Shown here in pieces: positions 52,306-61,895 of a DNA stretch of 64,000 nt (its first letter is position 1; each line of letters begins with the position of its first letter). The position numbers and the translations under genes are program-made. The stretch comes from Rhinopomastus cyanomelas. Its lineage: Eukaryota > Chordata > Aves > Bucerotiformes > Rhinopomastidae. The stretch is taken from assembly GCA_013400115.1 (NCBI GenBank), contig VXBP01010393.1:547395-611394 (forward strand), given 5' to 3'. The notes under the pieces are model-generated. The model did not search any database and was not told the DNA's origin. It saw nothing but the letters and a program-made list of their open reading frames with translations.

Positions 52306-52640
52306 CCCTGGGAATGAATTATTTAATCCCCAGCTGTATTATTCAGCTCTCTGAAGCACATCCTGACCTGGAGACTGCATGAAAAACCCTACCTGGACTA
52401 GAGCAGCGAGGCAGCGCATCCAGCCCGGCCAGGAGAGGGTCCTGCTGGGGGAAGGCACCGCCGGGCTGGGCTCCTGGAGTTAGCCTGGCTCAGCATGAAT
52501 ATTTAACACCACTTTCCATAAGCCCGGGATGAAGATGGGCTGTGGCATCCCCTCTTCATCTCGCGTCAGGCTCTGCAATATTCATGAGCCAGCGGCACTT
52601 GGAGGGGCTGAGTTTCGCTCCCAGGGCTTCTGAAAGCAGG
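52306..52640. promoter_or_regulatory. Candidate enhancer region
   Basis: GGGAATGAATTATTTAATCCC near 52310, GCATGAATATTTAACACC near 52495 (POU-like) and GCAATATTCATGAGCC near 52575. The 12-bp ATGAATATTTAA recurs in the islet at 61.79 kb. Confidence 0.4.
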
Positions 52641-52804
52641 CGGTGGGCTATAAATAGGAGCCTGCTTAGAAGGTGGTGGGGAAGCTCCAAAGGAGTGGCA
52701 GAGGCTCGACAAGGAAAGGGGGAGTGGGAATTAAATGGGAACAAAGTGGGTGCTCCCCGGGGAGCAGCCTCGTGAAGGGAGGTGCAGGAGCGGGTCTGCC
52801 AGGA

Positions 52805-53632
52805 GGATGAGAGCATTAGGGGTGGGAAGGGAGCTCCAAAGATCATCCAGTCCAGTCCCCTGCCACAGCAGGACCACCTAGATCCAGTCATTAGGGGTTG
52901 GAAGGAACCTTGAAAGATCATCCAGTCCCATCCTCCAGCCACAGCAGGATCCCCCAGATCCAGTCCCACAGGAACAGCCCAGGAGGGTTTGAAATGTCTC
53001 CAGAGAAAGAGACTCCACAACCCCCCTGGGCAGCTCCTTGCAGGGCTCTGGCACCCTCACTGGGAACAAGGTCCTTCTCACACTGTTGTGGAACCTCCTC
53101 TGCTCCAGCTCACACCCCCTGCCCCTTGTCCTGTCACTGGGTGCCCCTGAGCAGAGCCTGGCTCCATCCTCCTCACACCCACCCTTCACACATTGATCAA
53201 CACCCACGGGGTCCCCCCTCAGGCTCCTTTTTCCCAGCTCCAGGGCCCCAGCTCCCTCAGCCTCTCCTCAGCAGGGAGATGCTCCCCTCCCTCCATCATC
53301 TTTGTGGCTCTGCGCTGGGCTCTCTCCAGCAGCTCTGTGTCACAGGATTCCAGCCAGGGTCTCCCCAGGGCAGAGTAGCAGAGGAGGAGAACTTTTCTCT
53401 GTCTCCTAACCACCACCATTCTCATCCACCCCACGATGCCGTTGGCCTTCTTGGCCACCAGGGCCCATTGCTGGCTCCTGCCCATCCTGCTGGCCACCAG
53501 CACCCCCAGTCCCTTTCTCCTCCGCCGCTCTCCCCCAGCTCAGTCCCCCCCGTGTCCTGGTCCCTGGGGCTGTTCTTGCCCAGAGGCCAGACCCTCCCCT
53601 GCCCCGTTGGGGCTCGTTCGGTGTCTCCCCAC
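52805..53632 (-). mobile_element. CR1 LINE 3' part, group A, duplicated tail
   Basis: About 830 bp. Tail blocks start at 52815 and 52890 and are joined at 'gatccagtcattaggggtt'. The body runs through 'gagaaagagactccacaacc', 'ttgatcaacacccacggggt', 'gccttcttggccaccaggg', up to 'gttggggctcgttcggtgtc'. Structurally the most complete copy of the duplicated-tail type. Confidence 0.95.
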
Positions 53633-53874
53633 TCGCCCAGCGCACGGCTCTGCTCCTCCACAGCAGGACAACTGCAGATCTGCTGCTCCAGCGCTCGGCT
53701 GCTCCGCTGGCTCCTCATCTTCGCTGCTCCCCGGCTAAACGTCGGAGGACGTGACCGCAGCGGCAGCACCAGGACTTCCCAGGGCGTCGCTGTGAACTGC
53801 AGCAAAGCTCCGCAGGACCCAGCCCCTGCCCTGGAGCGGGGGGCGGGGGGAGAAAGGGAGAGGGAAAACAAGCT

Positions 53875-54025
53875 GGATGGCTTTTCCCCCTCTTTAATGA
53901 TTTGCAAGCAGGCTGTTGGGCAGCAGAGCACACAAACACTCGCAGCTACGCAAACAGCAGCTCTCGATGAGCTCTGTTTGCTCGGCCAATATTGACTCGG
54001 CAGCCTCACACTGCTGCTATTGAGC
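53875..54025. promoter_or_regulatory. Strong candidate enhancer
   Basis: CTCTTTAATGATTTGCAAGC, CTACGCAAACAGC, GAGCTCTGTTTGC, GGCCAATATTGAC and GCTGCTATTGAGC. The TGTTTGC and GCAAACA cores resemble forkhead sites. Unique and AT-richer than its flanks. Confidence 0.42.
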
Positions 54026-54204
54026 GCGGCGGGTCCCCCGGTGCCCGAGCCCCGCGACGGCACCGACGGCAGCGACCGGCCCCGCTCCATCACCCCCTCC
54101 CACGGGATCCCGATCGCTGGGGCGGGGAATCCCCCCCCCCCAGAAACAAACCAGCCCAGCTGCTGGCTGCAGGATCCCGGGATCATGGGATCAATGAATT
54201 ACAG

Positions 54205-54425
54205 ACTGTGGAATCAATCAGGTCGGAAAAGACCTTCAAGCTCATCGAGCCCAGCCGTGAACCCAGCTGTCCCAAGGCCACTGCTACACCCTGTCCCTGA
54301 GTTCTAGATCTCCCTGACCGTGACACACGGCCAAGGATGGCGATTCAACCTCCTCCCTGGCCTGAGGACCCTTTCCCCATGGAGACCTTTCTCCTCACGG
54401 CCAACCCCAGCATCCCCTGGACGTT
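54205..54425 (-). mobile_element. CR1 LINE 3' end, group E
   Basis: 'ggtcggaaaagaccttcaag', 'ctcatcgagcccagccgtg' and 'aaggatggcgattcaacctc', then 'gagacctttctcctcacggc'. It lacks the non-CR1 flank seen at the other two group E copies. Confidence 0.9.
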
Positions 54426-54462
54426 CTAGGGGCTGACCCATGCCTGCGCAGCAGCTCTTGGA

Positions 54463-54530
54463 GTCACAGAATCATTTAGGTTGGAGAAGACCTTTAAGAT
54501 CACCAAGTCCAACCATCAAAGGTGAACCCA
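54463..54530 (-). mobile_element. CR1 LINE 3' tail
   Basis: 'gtcacagaatcatttaggtt', 'ggagaagacctttaagatca' and 'ccaagtccaaccatc'. Only the tail is retained, close to the general avian CR1 tail. Confidence 0.93.
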
Positions 54531-55095
54531 CACAGGAGGCAGCTCCCCACAGCAGTGACCCGGGGTGACACCAGCTGGCGTGGAGGGAGGGGGGGGTCCC
54601 AAACAGAAATAAGATTTGGAAGTATTTAAAGCCCCAAACAGGAACAAAATGCCTGGACCAGCCATCTCCAAGGAAAAAGAAAGGACAACATCTTCCAGAC
54701 TGGCTGCCTGGTCCACGTGAGCTCCTCTGGGTGTGGGACGAGCTCCGTTTTGCAGCCTCCCTAAAGAGCCTGTCTGGGCAACACCAAAGCACCTCACCTG
54801 GGGAAAGCAGCCTGGACGTGGAGCTGGTTCCCGCTGGATGTGACGGGCTGCAGCTCCCTTGGGGTCTTCCAGTGGCTTTGGAGCTGAGCCAAGTCACCTC
54901 TTGTCCTCCTGTGCAAGACGAGTCCTGGCCAAAAGAAACAACAAGCCCTGCTTTGCTCTCGCAGGAACCCCACAGCCTCCTCACTCCTGTGACTTTGCAG
55001 TGATCAGTGTGGTGCCAGCAGCTCCTAACCCTGAGCAGCCAGGTTAACTGCTCAGTAGTAAAACAGCCCCGGGCCTCCTGTGGGAAACACAGTCT
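54531..55095. other. Unique sequence, no gene seen
   Basis: No repeat recognised. A 305-codon minus frame crosses it from the CR1 on the right and is not a gene. Confidence 0.35.
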
Positions 55096-55097
55096 AC

Positions 55098-55469
55098 AGG
55101 AGATGGGGTCCTCCTGCCCCTCTGCTCTGCCCTGGGGAGACCACAGCTGGAATCTGGTGTCCAGCTGTGGGCCCCTCAGCTCCAGAAGGACACAGATCTG
55201 CTGGAGAGGGCCCAGCACAGAGCCACAGGGATGATGGAGGGAGGGGAGCATCTCCCTGCTGAGGAGAGGCTGAGGGAGCTGGGGCTCTGGAGCTGGGAAA
55301 AAGGAGCCTGAGGGGAGACCCCATGGGTGTTGATCAATGTGTGAAGGGTGGGTGTCAGGAGGATGGAGCCAGGCTCTGCTCAGGGGCACCCAGTGACAGG
55401 ACAGGGGGCAGAGAGCGTGAGCTGGAGCAGAGGAGGTTCCACATCAGTGTGAGAAGGACCTTGTTCCCA
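55098..55469 (+). mobile_element. CR1 LINE fragment, group A, 3' end replaced
   Basis: 'ggagaccacagctggaatct', 'ctgaggagaggctgagggag', 'gttgatcaatgtgtgaaggg', 'gcacccagtgacaggacagg', ending exactly at 'aaggaccttgttcccag'. The remaining 3' UTR and tail are missing; the polypyrimidine tract follows at once. Confidence 0.95.
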
Positions 55470-55622
55470 GACCTTCTCCTTCTCTTTTCCCTCTTCTCCT
55501 TCCTCCACTCCTTTCCCCTTTTCCTTCCCTTCCACTTCTCCCCTTCTCCTTCTCTTTTCCCCCTTCTCTTTCCCTTCTTTCTTCCTTCCCTTCCCCTTGT
55601 TTCCCCTTCTCCCTTCCCTCCC
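55470..55622 (+). repeat. Polypyrimidine tract
   Basis: About 150 bp of C/T with only a few internal purines, partly mirror-symmetric. Such tracts can form H-DNA triplexes. It joins a truncated CR1 on the left to CpG-rich sequence on the right. Confidence 0.93.
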
Positions 55623-56430
55623 CGCACAGGGGGAGCGGCGCGGCTCCTGTCTCGGGTGTTTTCCCGGCCGCGCTGCGCTCGCATCGCCCCGCCGGCTCCC
55701 GCTCACCTGCACAAACAGCCTCTCAGCCCAGGGGCCAAGGTTCGAGAGCTGGAGCCCGCACCGGTGCGTGTGAGGCTCCGCCAGCGCCCCGCCGGGTCCC
55801 CTCTAATCACCCCCGGCCGCATTAAGGGATAATAGCCGCGCATTTAGGCAAATTATCTCCAATAAAGCGGGGACAATCGCGACGCTGTTTGCTCTCGCTC
55901 CTGTCGTCGCCGGACGGCTCCCTGTTTGCCCAGAGTTAAACGTTAGCCGGAGCCCTTTCTGCGCCGCCGGCTGCTCTTCCACTGCTTGAAGCCAGCAGGA
56001 GTCAGTAAAAGTTTGGGCAAATATTGGGGTTGGCAGGGCTTGCTGTTTGCATCAGGAAACCGATTGGTGCTGTTGACCGACAGACGGGACCGAGCGTGCG
56101 GGGAGCCCGGCCCCGAGCGGCTGCCGCGACGTGTGTCCGCAAACAGGGGGCGGGCGGAGCGGCCGCGGGGCTGCGGGGCTGCGGACTCGGCGAACAGCCC
56201 AGGAGGGTCTGGCCACCTTCGGCTAACCTTTGATGTAGGTATCGATCCTCCTGGAGGTGGCAAAAGGCCTGATCGGGGAGAGATTGAGCGGGATCAGACA
56301 GCGGCGGAGCCGGGCGGAGTGTAAATGTTAGCGCTAAGCTGCGGCTGTCGGAGGGGCACCGGGCGGCTCCGTGGAATTTATCTTCCCCCCCGCCCCCAGA
56401 CCCGGGCGGCCGCGAAAATTAATCACGGCT
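55623..56430. other. CpG-rich domain
   Basis: CpG-dense sequence with embedded AT islets (listed separately). Frames are compositional. A promoter is possible but no exon is identifiable. Confidence 0.6.
55795..56095. promoter_or_regulatory. Strong candidate enhancer
   Basis: CTCTAATCACCC, GCATTAAGGGATAATAGCC, GGCAAATTATCTCCAATAAAG, GAGTTAAACGTTAGCC, GGGCAAATATTGGGG, TGTTTGCATCAGG (POU/forkhead-like) and ACCGATTGGTGC (an ATTGG box). It is about 300 bp and unique, with mixed TAAT, GATA and forkhead-like cores. Confidence 0.45.
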
Positions 56431-56450
56431 TTTGGATAGACTGGCTGCTC
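56215..56450. promoter_or_regulatory. Candidate enhancer
   Basis: CTAACCTTTGATGTAGG (TCF/LEF-like), GGTATCGATCC, TGTAAATGTTAGCGC and GCGAAAATTAATCACGGC. Unique, at the right end of the CpG-rich domain. Confidence 0.4.
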
Positions 56451-57085
56451 AGCCTCTCTCTCTTTCCCCTTCTCTCCCCCCCCCAGGCTGCGCCCTCCCG
56501 CAGCATCACAGCCCTCAGCAGCCGCCCCGAGCGCTGGGCCAGACCCGACCGCCTCGCGAAAGGCACCTGAAGGCAGGTTTGTCACCCAGACAAGGGCAGC
56601 CCCACAGGGGCCACCCCACAGCAGCACGAAGGCGGCTCCCCGGCAGCACCTGCTCGCTGCTGGCAGCTCCTCCCAGAGGGACACACAGATGGGTCCTGGC
56701 ACCTAACGGACCCCCCTGCTGCCTCCTTCCACCTCTCCATCATCTCCGTCATCAAGGTGCAGGCAGAGCCATCCTGCCCATGGCTAGAGCCAGCTGCCCT
56801 CAGCTCATGGCAGGGGGGCCAGGCAGGGCTTGGCCAGGTTGCCCACAGCGGCAACGCGGTGCCGGCGAGCTGACGCTCACGGGGTTCGCACGTGCAGGGC
56901 CCCCCTGGTGTGTGACAGGAGCGGTTCCACATGCACAGGCAACCACCCATGTGTCCTGCAGCCATCTGTGGTGACAATTAACCACGAGCACACGTGTAAT
57001 CGAGGTAATTAGGGACAGCACCGGGCGTGTGATGGCGGGGGCAGTCTGCCGCGGCGCCCCGCTCCTCCTGCTTTGGGGGGGGCGT
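56451..57085. other. Unique sequence, no gene seen
   Basis: GACAATTAACCACG and CGAGGTAATTAGGG near 56973-57012 form a weak AT patch. No exon. Confidence 0.35.
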
Positions 57086-57087
57086 CA

Positions 57088-57775
57088 GTCAGTCACTGAG
57101 TCACAGAGCCTGAGGAACGGGAAGGGACCTTGAAACAGCAGCCAGTCCAGCCCCCCCAACACAGCAGGATCCCTCAGATCCAGTCACACAAGAACATGCT
57201 CAGAGGGGGTTTGAAATGGCTCCAGAGAAGGAGACTCCACAGCCCCCTGGGCAGCCCCTGCCAGGGCTCTGGCACCCTCCCTGGGAACAAGGTCCTTCTC
57301 ACACTGATGGGGAACCTCCTCTGCTCCAGCTCACACCTGCTGCCCCTTGTCCTGTCACTGGGTGCCCCTGAGCAGAGCCTGGCTCCATCCTCCTGGCACC
57401 CACCCTTCACACATTGATCAACACCCATGGGGTCCCCCCTCAGGCTCCTTTTTCCCAGCTCCAGAGCCCCAGCTCCCTCAGCCTGTCCTCAGCAGGGAGA
57501 TGCTCCCCTCCCTCCATCATCTCACTGGGCTCTCTCCAGCAGCTCTGTGTCCCTCTGGAGCTGAGGGGCCCACAACTGGCCACAACACTCCAGCTGTGGT
57601 CTCCCCAGGGCAGAGTAGTAGAAGAGGAGAACCTCTCTCCATTTGCTAACCACCCCTCTTCCGCTCCACCCCAGGATGCCATTGGCCCTCTTGCCCACCA
57701 GCGCCCATTGCTGGCCCCTGGCCGTCCTGCTGGCCACCAGCACCCCCAGGCCCCCTTCTCCTCCAGCAAGCCAGG
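57088..57775 (-). mobile_element. CR1 LINE 3' part, group A
   Basis: About 690 bp with a single tail: 'gaacgggaagggaccttga', 'cagatccagtcacacaagaa', 'gagaaggagactccacagc', 'ttgatcaacacccatggggt' and 'gccattggccctcttgccca'. A 21-bp deletion near 57524 removes 'gtggctctgcgc'. Confidence 0.95.
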
Positions 57776-57984
57776 CTCTCAAACAAACCCAGACTCGACG
57801 TTGTGCTTTGAGTGACCGGCCCATGTGGCTGCAGCGGCAGCAGCGACAGCGTGTGTGGAGGGCACTGAGCAGGGGCTGTTGAGCGATGGGTTAATCATTG
57901 CGAGAGGGGCGGAAGGGCTGGGCTGCTGGCCCCGAGCTGGCCCACAGCACCTACTGAGGGTGGATGGGGCTGAGCACACACAGG
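57776..57984. promoter_or_regulatory. Weak candidate islet between two CR1s
   Basis: GGGTTAATCATTGCGAG near 57890 and CTTTGAGTGACC near 57808 in a short unique gap. Low evidence. Confidence 0.2.
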
Positions 57985-58370
57985 TAACGAGCCCTTGGGA
58001 ACAACCTTCCCCAGCCCTCCAACAGCCCTTCTCAGAGGCTGGAAGGTCCCTAGAAGGTCCCCCCAGAGCCTTCTCCTCCCCAGCTGAACAGCCCCAGCTC
58101 CCTCAGCCTGTCCCCAGAGCAGAGGGGCTCCAGTCCTCTGAGCATCCTCATGGCCTCCTCTGGACCCACTCCTCATCCTTCTGGTGCTGGGGCCTCCAGA
58201 GTTGGAGGCAGACTCCAGGGGAGGGCTCAGCAGGGCAGAGCAGAGGGGCAGGAGAACTTCTCTCCATCTACTAACCACCTCCCTTCTCATCCACCCCAGG
58301 CTGCTGTTGGCCTTCTTGGCCACCAGGGTCCATTGCTGGCTCCTCGTCATCCTGCTGGCCACCAGTCCAG
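57985..58370 (-). mobile_element. CR1 LINE fragment, groups B/A, no tail
   Basis: Group B-like block 'gaggctggaaggtccctaga', then 'agctgaacagccccagctcc', 'ggcctcctctggacccactc' and 'gccttcttggccaccagggt'. The 3' UTR and tail are missing on the left. Confidence 0.9.
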
Positions 58371-58935
58371 AGCAGCCCCTGTGCCAGCAGGATCAAAACC
58401 ATTTGAGCTCTGCTCCTGCCACCGGCTGAGAGCTCTGAACCAAAGATGGTCTAATTTGGAGCCAGGCTGCAAGAGCTTTGCAAACCCAGGAGCTGGGAGG
58501 AGAAGTGCGGAGCAATGGCCAGGAGCACACGGTCCTCAGAGCCACCGCACGGGGACAGCACCTTCCTGGTGCCCCCAGCCAAAGCCCTGCAGGGTTTAGT
58601 CACCATGAAATGGCCAAGAGAGGCTCATGCTGGGTCACTCCCCATGGAGATGAGCTCAGCAAGGCATGGCCACCACGGATGGCCAGAAGAACCATGAGGA
58701 ACCACCCAGCTCCAGTCCCAGCTGTCGAAAAAGCCCAGTGGTACTCACAGGGCCAGAGGTCCTCTGCTCCTGGCATCTCCTCTTGTGCAGTGAGTTCCCA
58801 GGGCTGTCCGTGCTCTGGCTGATGCCTGAGGATGTGCTGGGGCCATCCTTCGGGTGTGGAGGAAGGACTGCAGGGCCGGACAGCGCAGCTGCTGCTCCTG
58901 GAGAGGAGGAGAAGGGAAGTTCCAATGAAGAGCAG
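58371..58935. other. Unique sequence, no gene seen
   Basis: No repeat or exon recognised. Confidence 0.35.
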
Positions 58936-58937
58936 CA

Positions 58938-59095
58938 TGAGGACAGGCTGGGCTGAAGGAACCTTCAAAACCTCCTCCAGTGCCACTCCCTGCCCCGAGC
59001 AGGGCCATCTCCACCCAGCGCAGGGTGCCCAGAGCCCGAAGGGCCAGCTTGCCCTGGGGGGGGGTGCTGCCAGGGATGGGGCTGGGCGCCAGCCT
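58938..59095 (-). mobile_element. CR1 LINE 3' end, group D
   Basis: 'gctgggctgaaggaaccttc', 'gagcagggccatctccaccc', 'cagggtgcccagagcccgaa' and 'gctgccagggatggggctgg'. Confidence 0.88.
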
Positions 59096-59199
59096 CAGCT
59101 TTTCAAGTCAAACCTCGTTGTTTTCACGACGTTTGGGGCTGGTTTCCTGCCACAAACTCCAGGGCTCCGCGTCCTTCCCGCGCCCCCGTTCCCTCCAGC

Positions 59200-59380
59200 C
59201 TGATGGGGTGATGCATATTTATGAGGCGCAGCCTGCATCAAGGATCCCCAGCTTTAAAGGATGCAATTATCTCGAGAAAGTTTTGGCTTCATCCCCGGCC
59301 CCAGCAACACGAGCTTTTCAAACGAGCTAATTGCCTCGGCCGGCGTTTGGGGTTCGCTCTCCCCTCATTATGACTCCCCG
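59200..59380. promoter_or_regulatory. Strong candidate enhancer
   Basis: GGTGATGCATATTTATGAGGC (POU-like), CAGCTTTAAAGGATGC, GCAATTATCTCGAG and CGAGCTAATTGCC, followed by CTCATTATGACTCC. Unique and AT-rich over about 180 bp. Confidence 0.45.
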
Positions 59381-59459
59381 CTTCCCCGCGAGAGCCTTGA
59401 GGAGCAGCCTGTTCCTCCAGCGCTAAGTGCTGGGTCTCCAGGGATTCGCCGGCTGCTGC

Positions 59460-59545
59460 TGCTCTTTCCTTCCCTATTTAATTCGGGTTTTGCATCACCC
59501 AGATGAAAAAGTCATTAAACAAAGCCCCTTCCTAAACACCGGCGG
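59460..59545. promoter_or_regulatory. Candidate enhancer islet
   Basis: CCTATTTAATTCGGG, TTTTGCATCACC and AAAGTCATTAAACAAAGCC (with an ACAAAG TCF/SOX-type core). Confidence 0.4.
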
Positions 59546-59664
59546 CTCCTCGTTAGATCCAACACCTCCTGCATCCGACATCCTCTCGTTTTGATGGGAA
59601 AACCTGAACGAGAGATGAAAAAGGGGAGGGAAAAGGCTTCTTGTCGAGGCTGCTGCCACAGAAG

Positions 59665-60018
59665 ATCAAGGTCACAGCATCACAGAGCACCAGGGATGGA
59701 AGGGACCTCCAAGGATCATCCAGTCCAACCCCCCTGCCACAGCCAGATCCCCTAGATCCAGTCATTAGGGGTTGGAAGGGACCTCCAGAGATCATCCAGT
59801 GCCATTCCCCTGCCACAGAAGGGTCCCCCAGATCCAGTCACACAAGAACAGTCCAGGGGGGTTTGAAATGTCTCCAGAGAAGGAGACTCCACAACCCCCT
59901 GGGCAGCTCCTTGCAGGGCTCTGGCACCCTCACCATGAACAAGGTCCTTCTCACACTGATGTGGAACCTCCCCTGCTCCAGCTCCCACCCTCTGCCCCCT
60001 GTCCCATCACAGTACCAG
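59665..60018 (-). mobile_element. CR1 LINE 3' end, group A, duplicated tail
   Basis: Tail blocks about 76 bp apart (near 59701 and 59777), joined at 'agatccagtcattagggg'. The body runs through 'gagaaggagactccacaacc' to 'gctcccaccctctgcccc'. Confidence 0.94.
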
Positions 60019-60780
60019 GGTGAGGAGGGGCCATGCAGAGCTCTGCTTCGGGTCCCCACACCCCCCAAACCCCATCCCAGGGGCACGGATCCCTCCGTAG
60101 GGACCAGCCAAAGCGCTGCAGTGGCTGCTCTGTTGGGAATGGGGTTGGTTCTAGCTGTAGCAGTGCAGGTTTGGTGGTGGAGGAGCTACCTCCCTTCGTT
60201 CCCATGGGGTGCCGACCCTCTGCCGGGTTACATCCCGTCCCCCTCGACGAGGGCAGCACGTTACTGACCTGGGGATCCCCTGGTGGTTCCATCCCATCTG
60301 CAGCATCAGGAGAGAGCTTTGTGGTGGGAAAACCCACATGAGGGCCTGGCCAGGAGACCTCCACAGCAGGAGTGACGGGTGCTGATGCCCCTGAGGATGG
60401 GTGGCACCCAGACCCTCGAGCATCCCATCCGCTGGGGGTATCTGGAGAGCCCTGGTCCGTGGCTCTGGGGTGATGCAGGTGGTGGCTCAGCTCGTGGATC
60501 CTCTCTGTCACCCCAAACAGCCTGATGGATTGCAGGACCATCCTGCTGCTCTTCCTGCAAATGGAGAAGCATCAATCATCGCTGCCTGTCGCTCGAGCAG
60601 ATGATTTTGCCATCACTCAGAGCCATTACATCAAGAGTGACTCCATCAGCACCACCTGGGGAGGGGAGGAAAGTCCGTCCTGGGGATGGAGGGCAACTCC
60701 TGGGGAGGGTTTCCTTCAGGCTGCAAGGTCCCATCCTTTAACCACCCCCTCAACCCTTCAGAGCATCAATCAGATACGTC
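60019..60780. other. Unique sequence, weak islet
   Basis: GCATCAATCATCGCTG and CAGATGATTTTGCCATCAC with CATTACATCAAGAG near 60569-60635 suggest a small regulatory patch. Otherwise nothing is recognised. Confidence 0.3.
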
Positions 60781-60784
60781 TGAG

Positions 60785-60935
60785 CTGCTCTGAGAGTCCC
60801 AGGGCTCTCTCTCCACTTCTCCTCAGTGCAGAGGTGCTCCAGTTCCCCTCAGCATTCTCCCCTTTCTCCAGTAGCTCCTTGTCGCTCTTGAACTGGGACC
60901 CAGGGCTCCAGCTTTTCCCTCAGCAGAGCTTTAAA
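60785..60935 (-). mobile_element. CR1 LINE ORF2 fragment
   Basis: 'gcagaggtgctccagttccc', 'ccagtagctccttgtcgctc' and 'ttgaactgggacccagggc' match antisense CR1 ORF2. No tail is present. Confidence 0.78.
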
Positions 60936-60957
60936 TCCAGACACGGCCCCTTCATCC

Positions 60958-61165
60958 ACAGAATCACAGAACATTAGGGACTGGAAGGACCTCAAAAGTT
61001 CATCCAGTCCAGTCCCCCTGCGAAGGCACCTCAGAAGATCCTCCAGTCCAATCCCCTGGTGAAGGGACCTTGGAAGGGTCAGGTCCCCCTGCCCAGCAGG
61101 ATCCCCCAGAGGCAGTTGCCCAGGAACACGGCTGCAGAGAAGGAGACTCCAAAGAGCGTTGGCTA
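60958..61165 (-). mobile_element. CR1 LINE 3' end, group A-like, triplicated tail segment
   Basis: Starts 'cagaatcacagaacattag'. The 38-39 bp segment with GGACCTCAAAAGTTCATCCA is followed by two related segments (from about 61024 and 61064) before the body 'cagcaggatcccccagagg'. This is a different, shorter-period tail expansion than at 59.7 kb. Confidence 0.85.
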
Positions 61166-61760
61166 CCCCGAGCCCTGACCTCTCCACCCCAGCCCTCCGG
61201 CCATCGCCGCTGCCGGCGAAGCCACCACCCAACCACACAAGGCCAAGAGAACCACCAGGACCCTGTGATGGCTCCATTTGGCAGAAGGCCTCCAGGAAGG
61301 GATTTCCATCAAGAATCCAGCCCAAGCCGTGATCAGAGATGACAGGACCATTGACATCAGCCCCGGCTTCGCTTCCAAAGGAGGCAGGAGGGGGTCTCAT
61401 CCCCCACAACACCACGCTGCCCAAGCAGTCAGCTGGCAGGGCAGGGGCAGCCCAGGTCTCAGAGTCACTCTTTCCCCTCCGCAGTTCCATCACCAGAAGG
61501 CTCATTGCTCCCAGTGCTTCCTCTTTCCAACCCCCCCAAGCTCCCCCACCTCCCAACTCCATCATTTCCCTCCCTAAAAGGTCTCCACGTGGCCCCGAGC
61601 GCCCAGGTACCAGCAGCGACATCAGCCATTAGATGATGGAGGGGTCGGGGCGGGGGGAGAGAGAAGGAGGAGGAGGAACGGGGGGAGAAGCCGTCTTCAA
61701 AGCTGCAGCACATTAAAGGGAATTGATGAGCTGTGCGGCGCGGGCAGGGTGCCAGGGCTC
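61166..61760. other. Unique sequence, no gene seen
   Basis: A C+T-rich stretch lies at about 61505-61575. A purine-rich GGGGCGGGGGGAGAGAGAAGG block lies near 61646. No exon. Confidence 0.35.
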
Positions 61761-61764
61761 CCTG

Positions 61765-61895
61765 TACAAAGGAGCCGTCTCGTTGCGCCCGATGAATATT
61801 TAATCGCCCGCGGGCCGAGCAGCTCCGCCGAGGTAATTAAAAGCAGCCTCTGTTTATTGCCAAAGACGTGGCAGCCACCCCCGCTGCCGGAGCCC
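61765..61895. promoter_or_regulatory. Strong candidate enhancer
   Basis: CCGATGAATATTTAATCGCC, GAGGTAATTAAAAGC and CTGTTTATTGCC within 80 bp, in CpG-bearing unique sequence. It shares ATGAATATTTAA with the 52.5 kb islet. Confidence 0.43.

Noticed and set aside
52898..53995. 365-codon + open frame that looks protein-like
   Set aside because: Most of it is a minus-strand CR1 read in the wrong direction; the same peptide patterns recur at every antisense group A copy.
54472..55389. 305-codon minus-strand frame
   Set aside because: It begins in antisense CR1 and continues through unrelated unique sequence with no domain.
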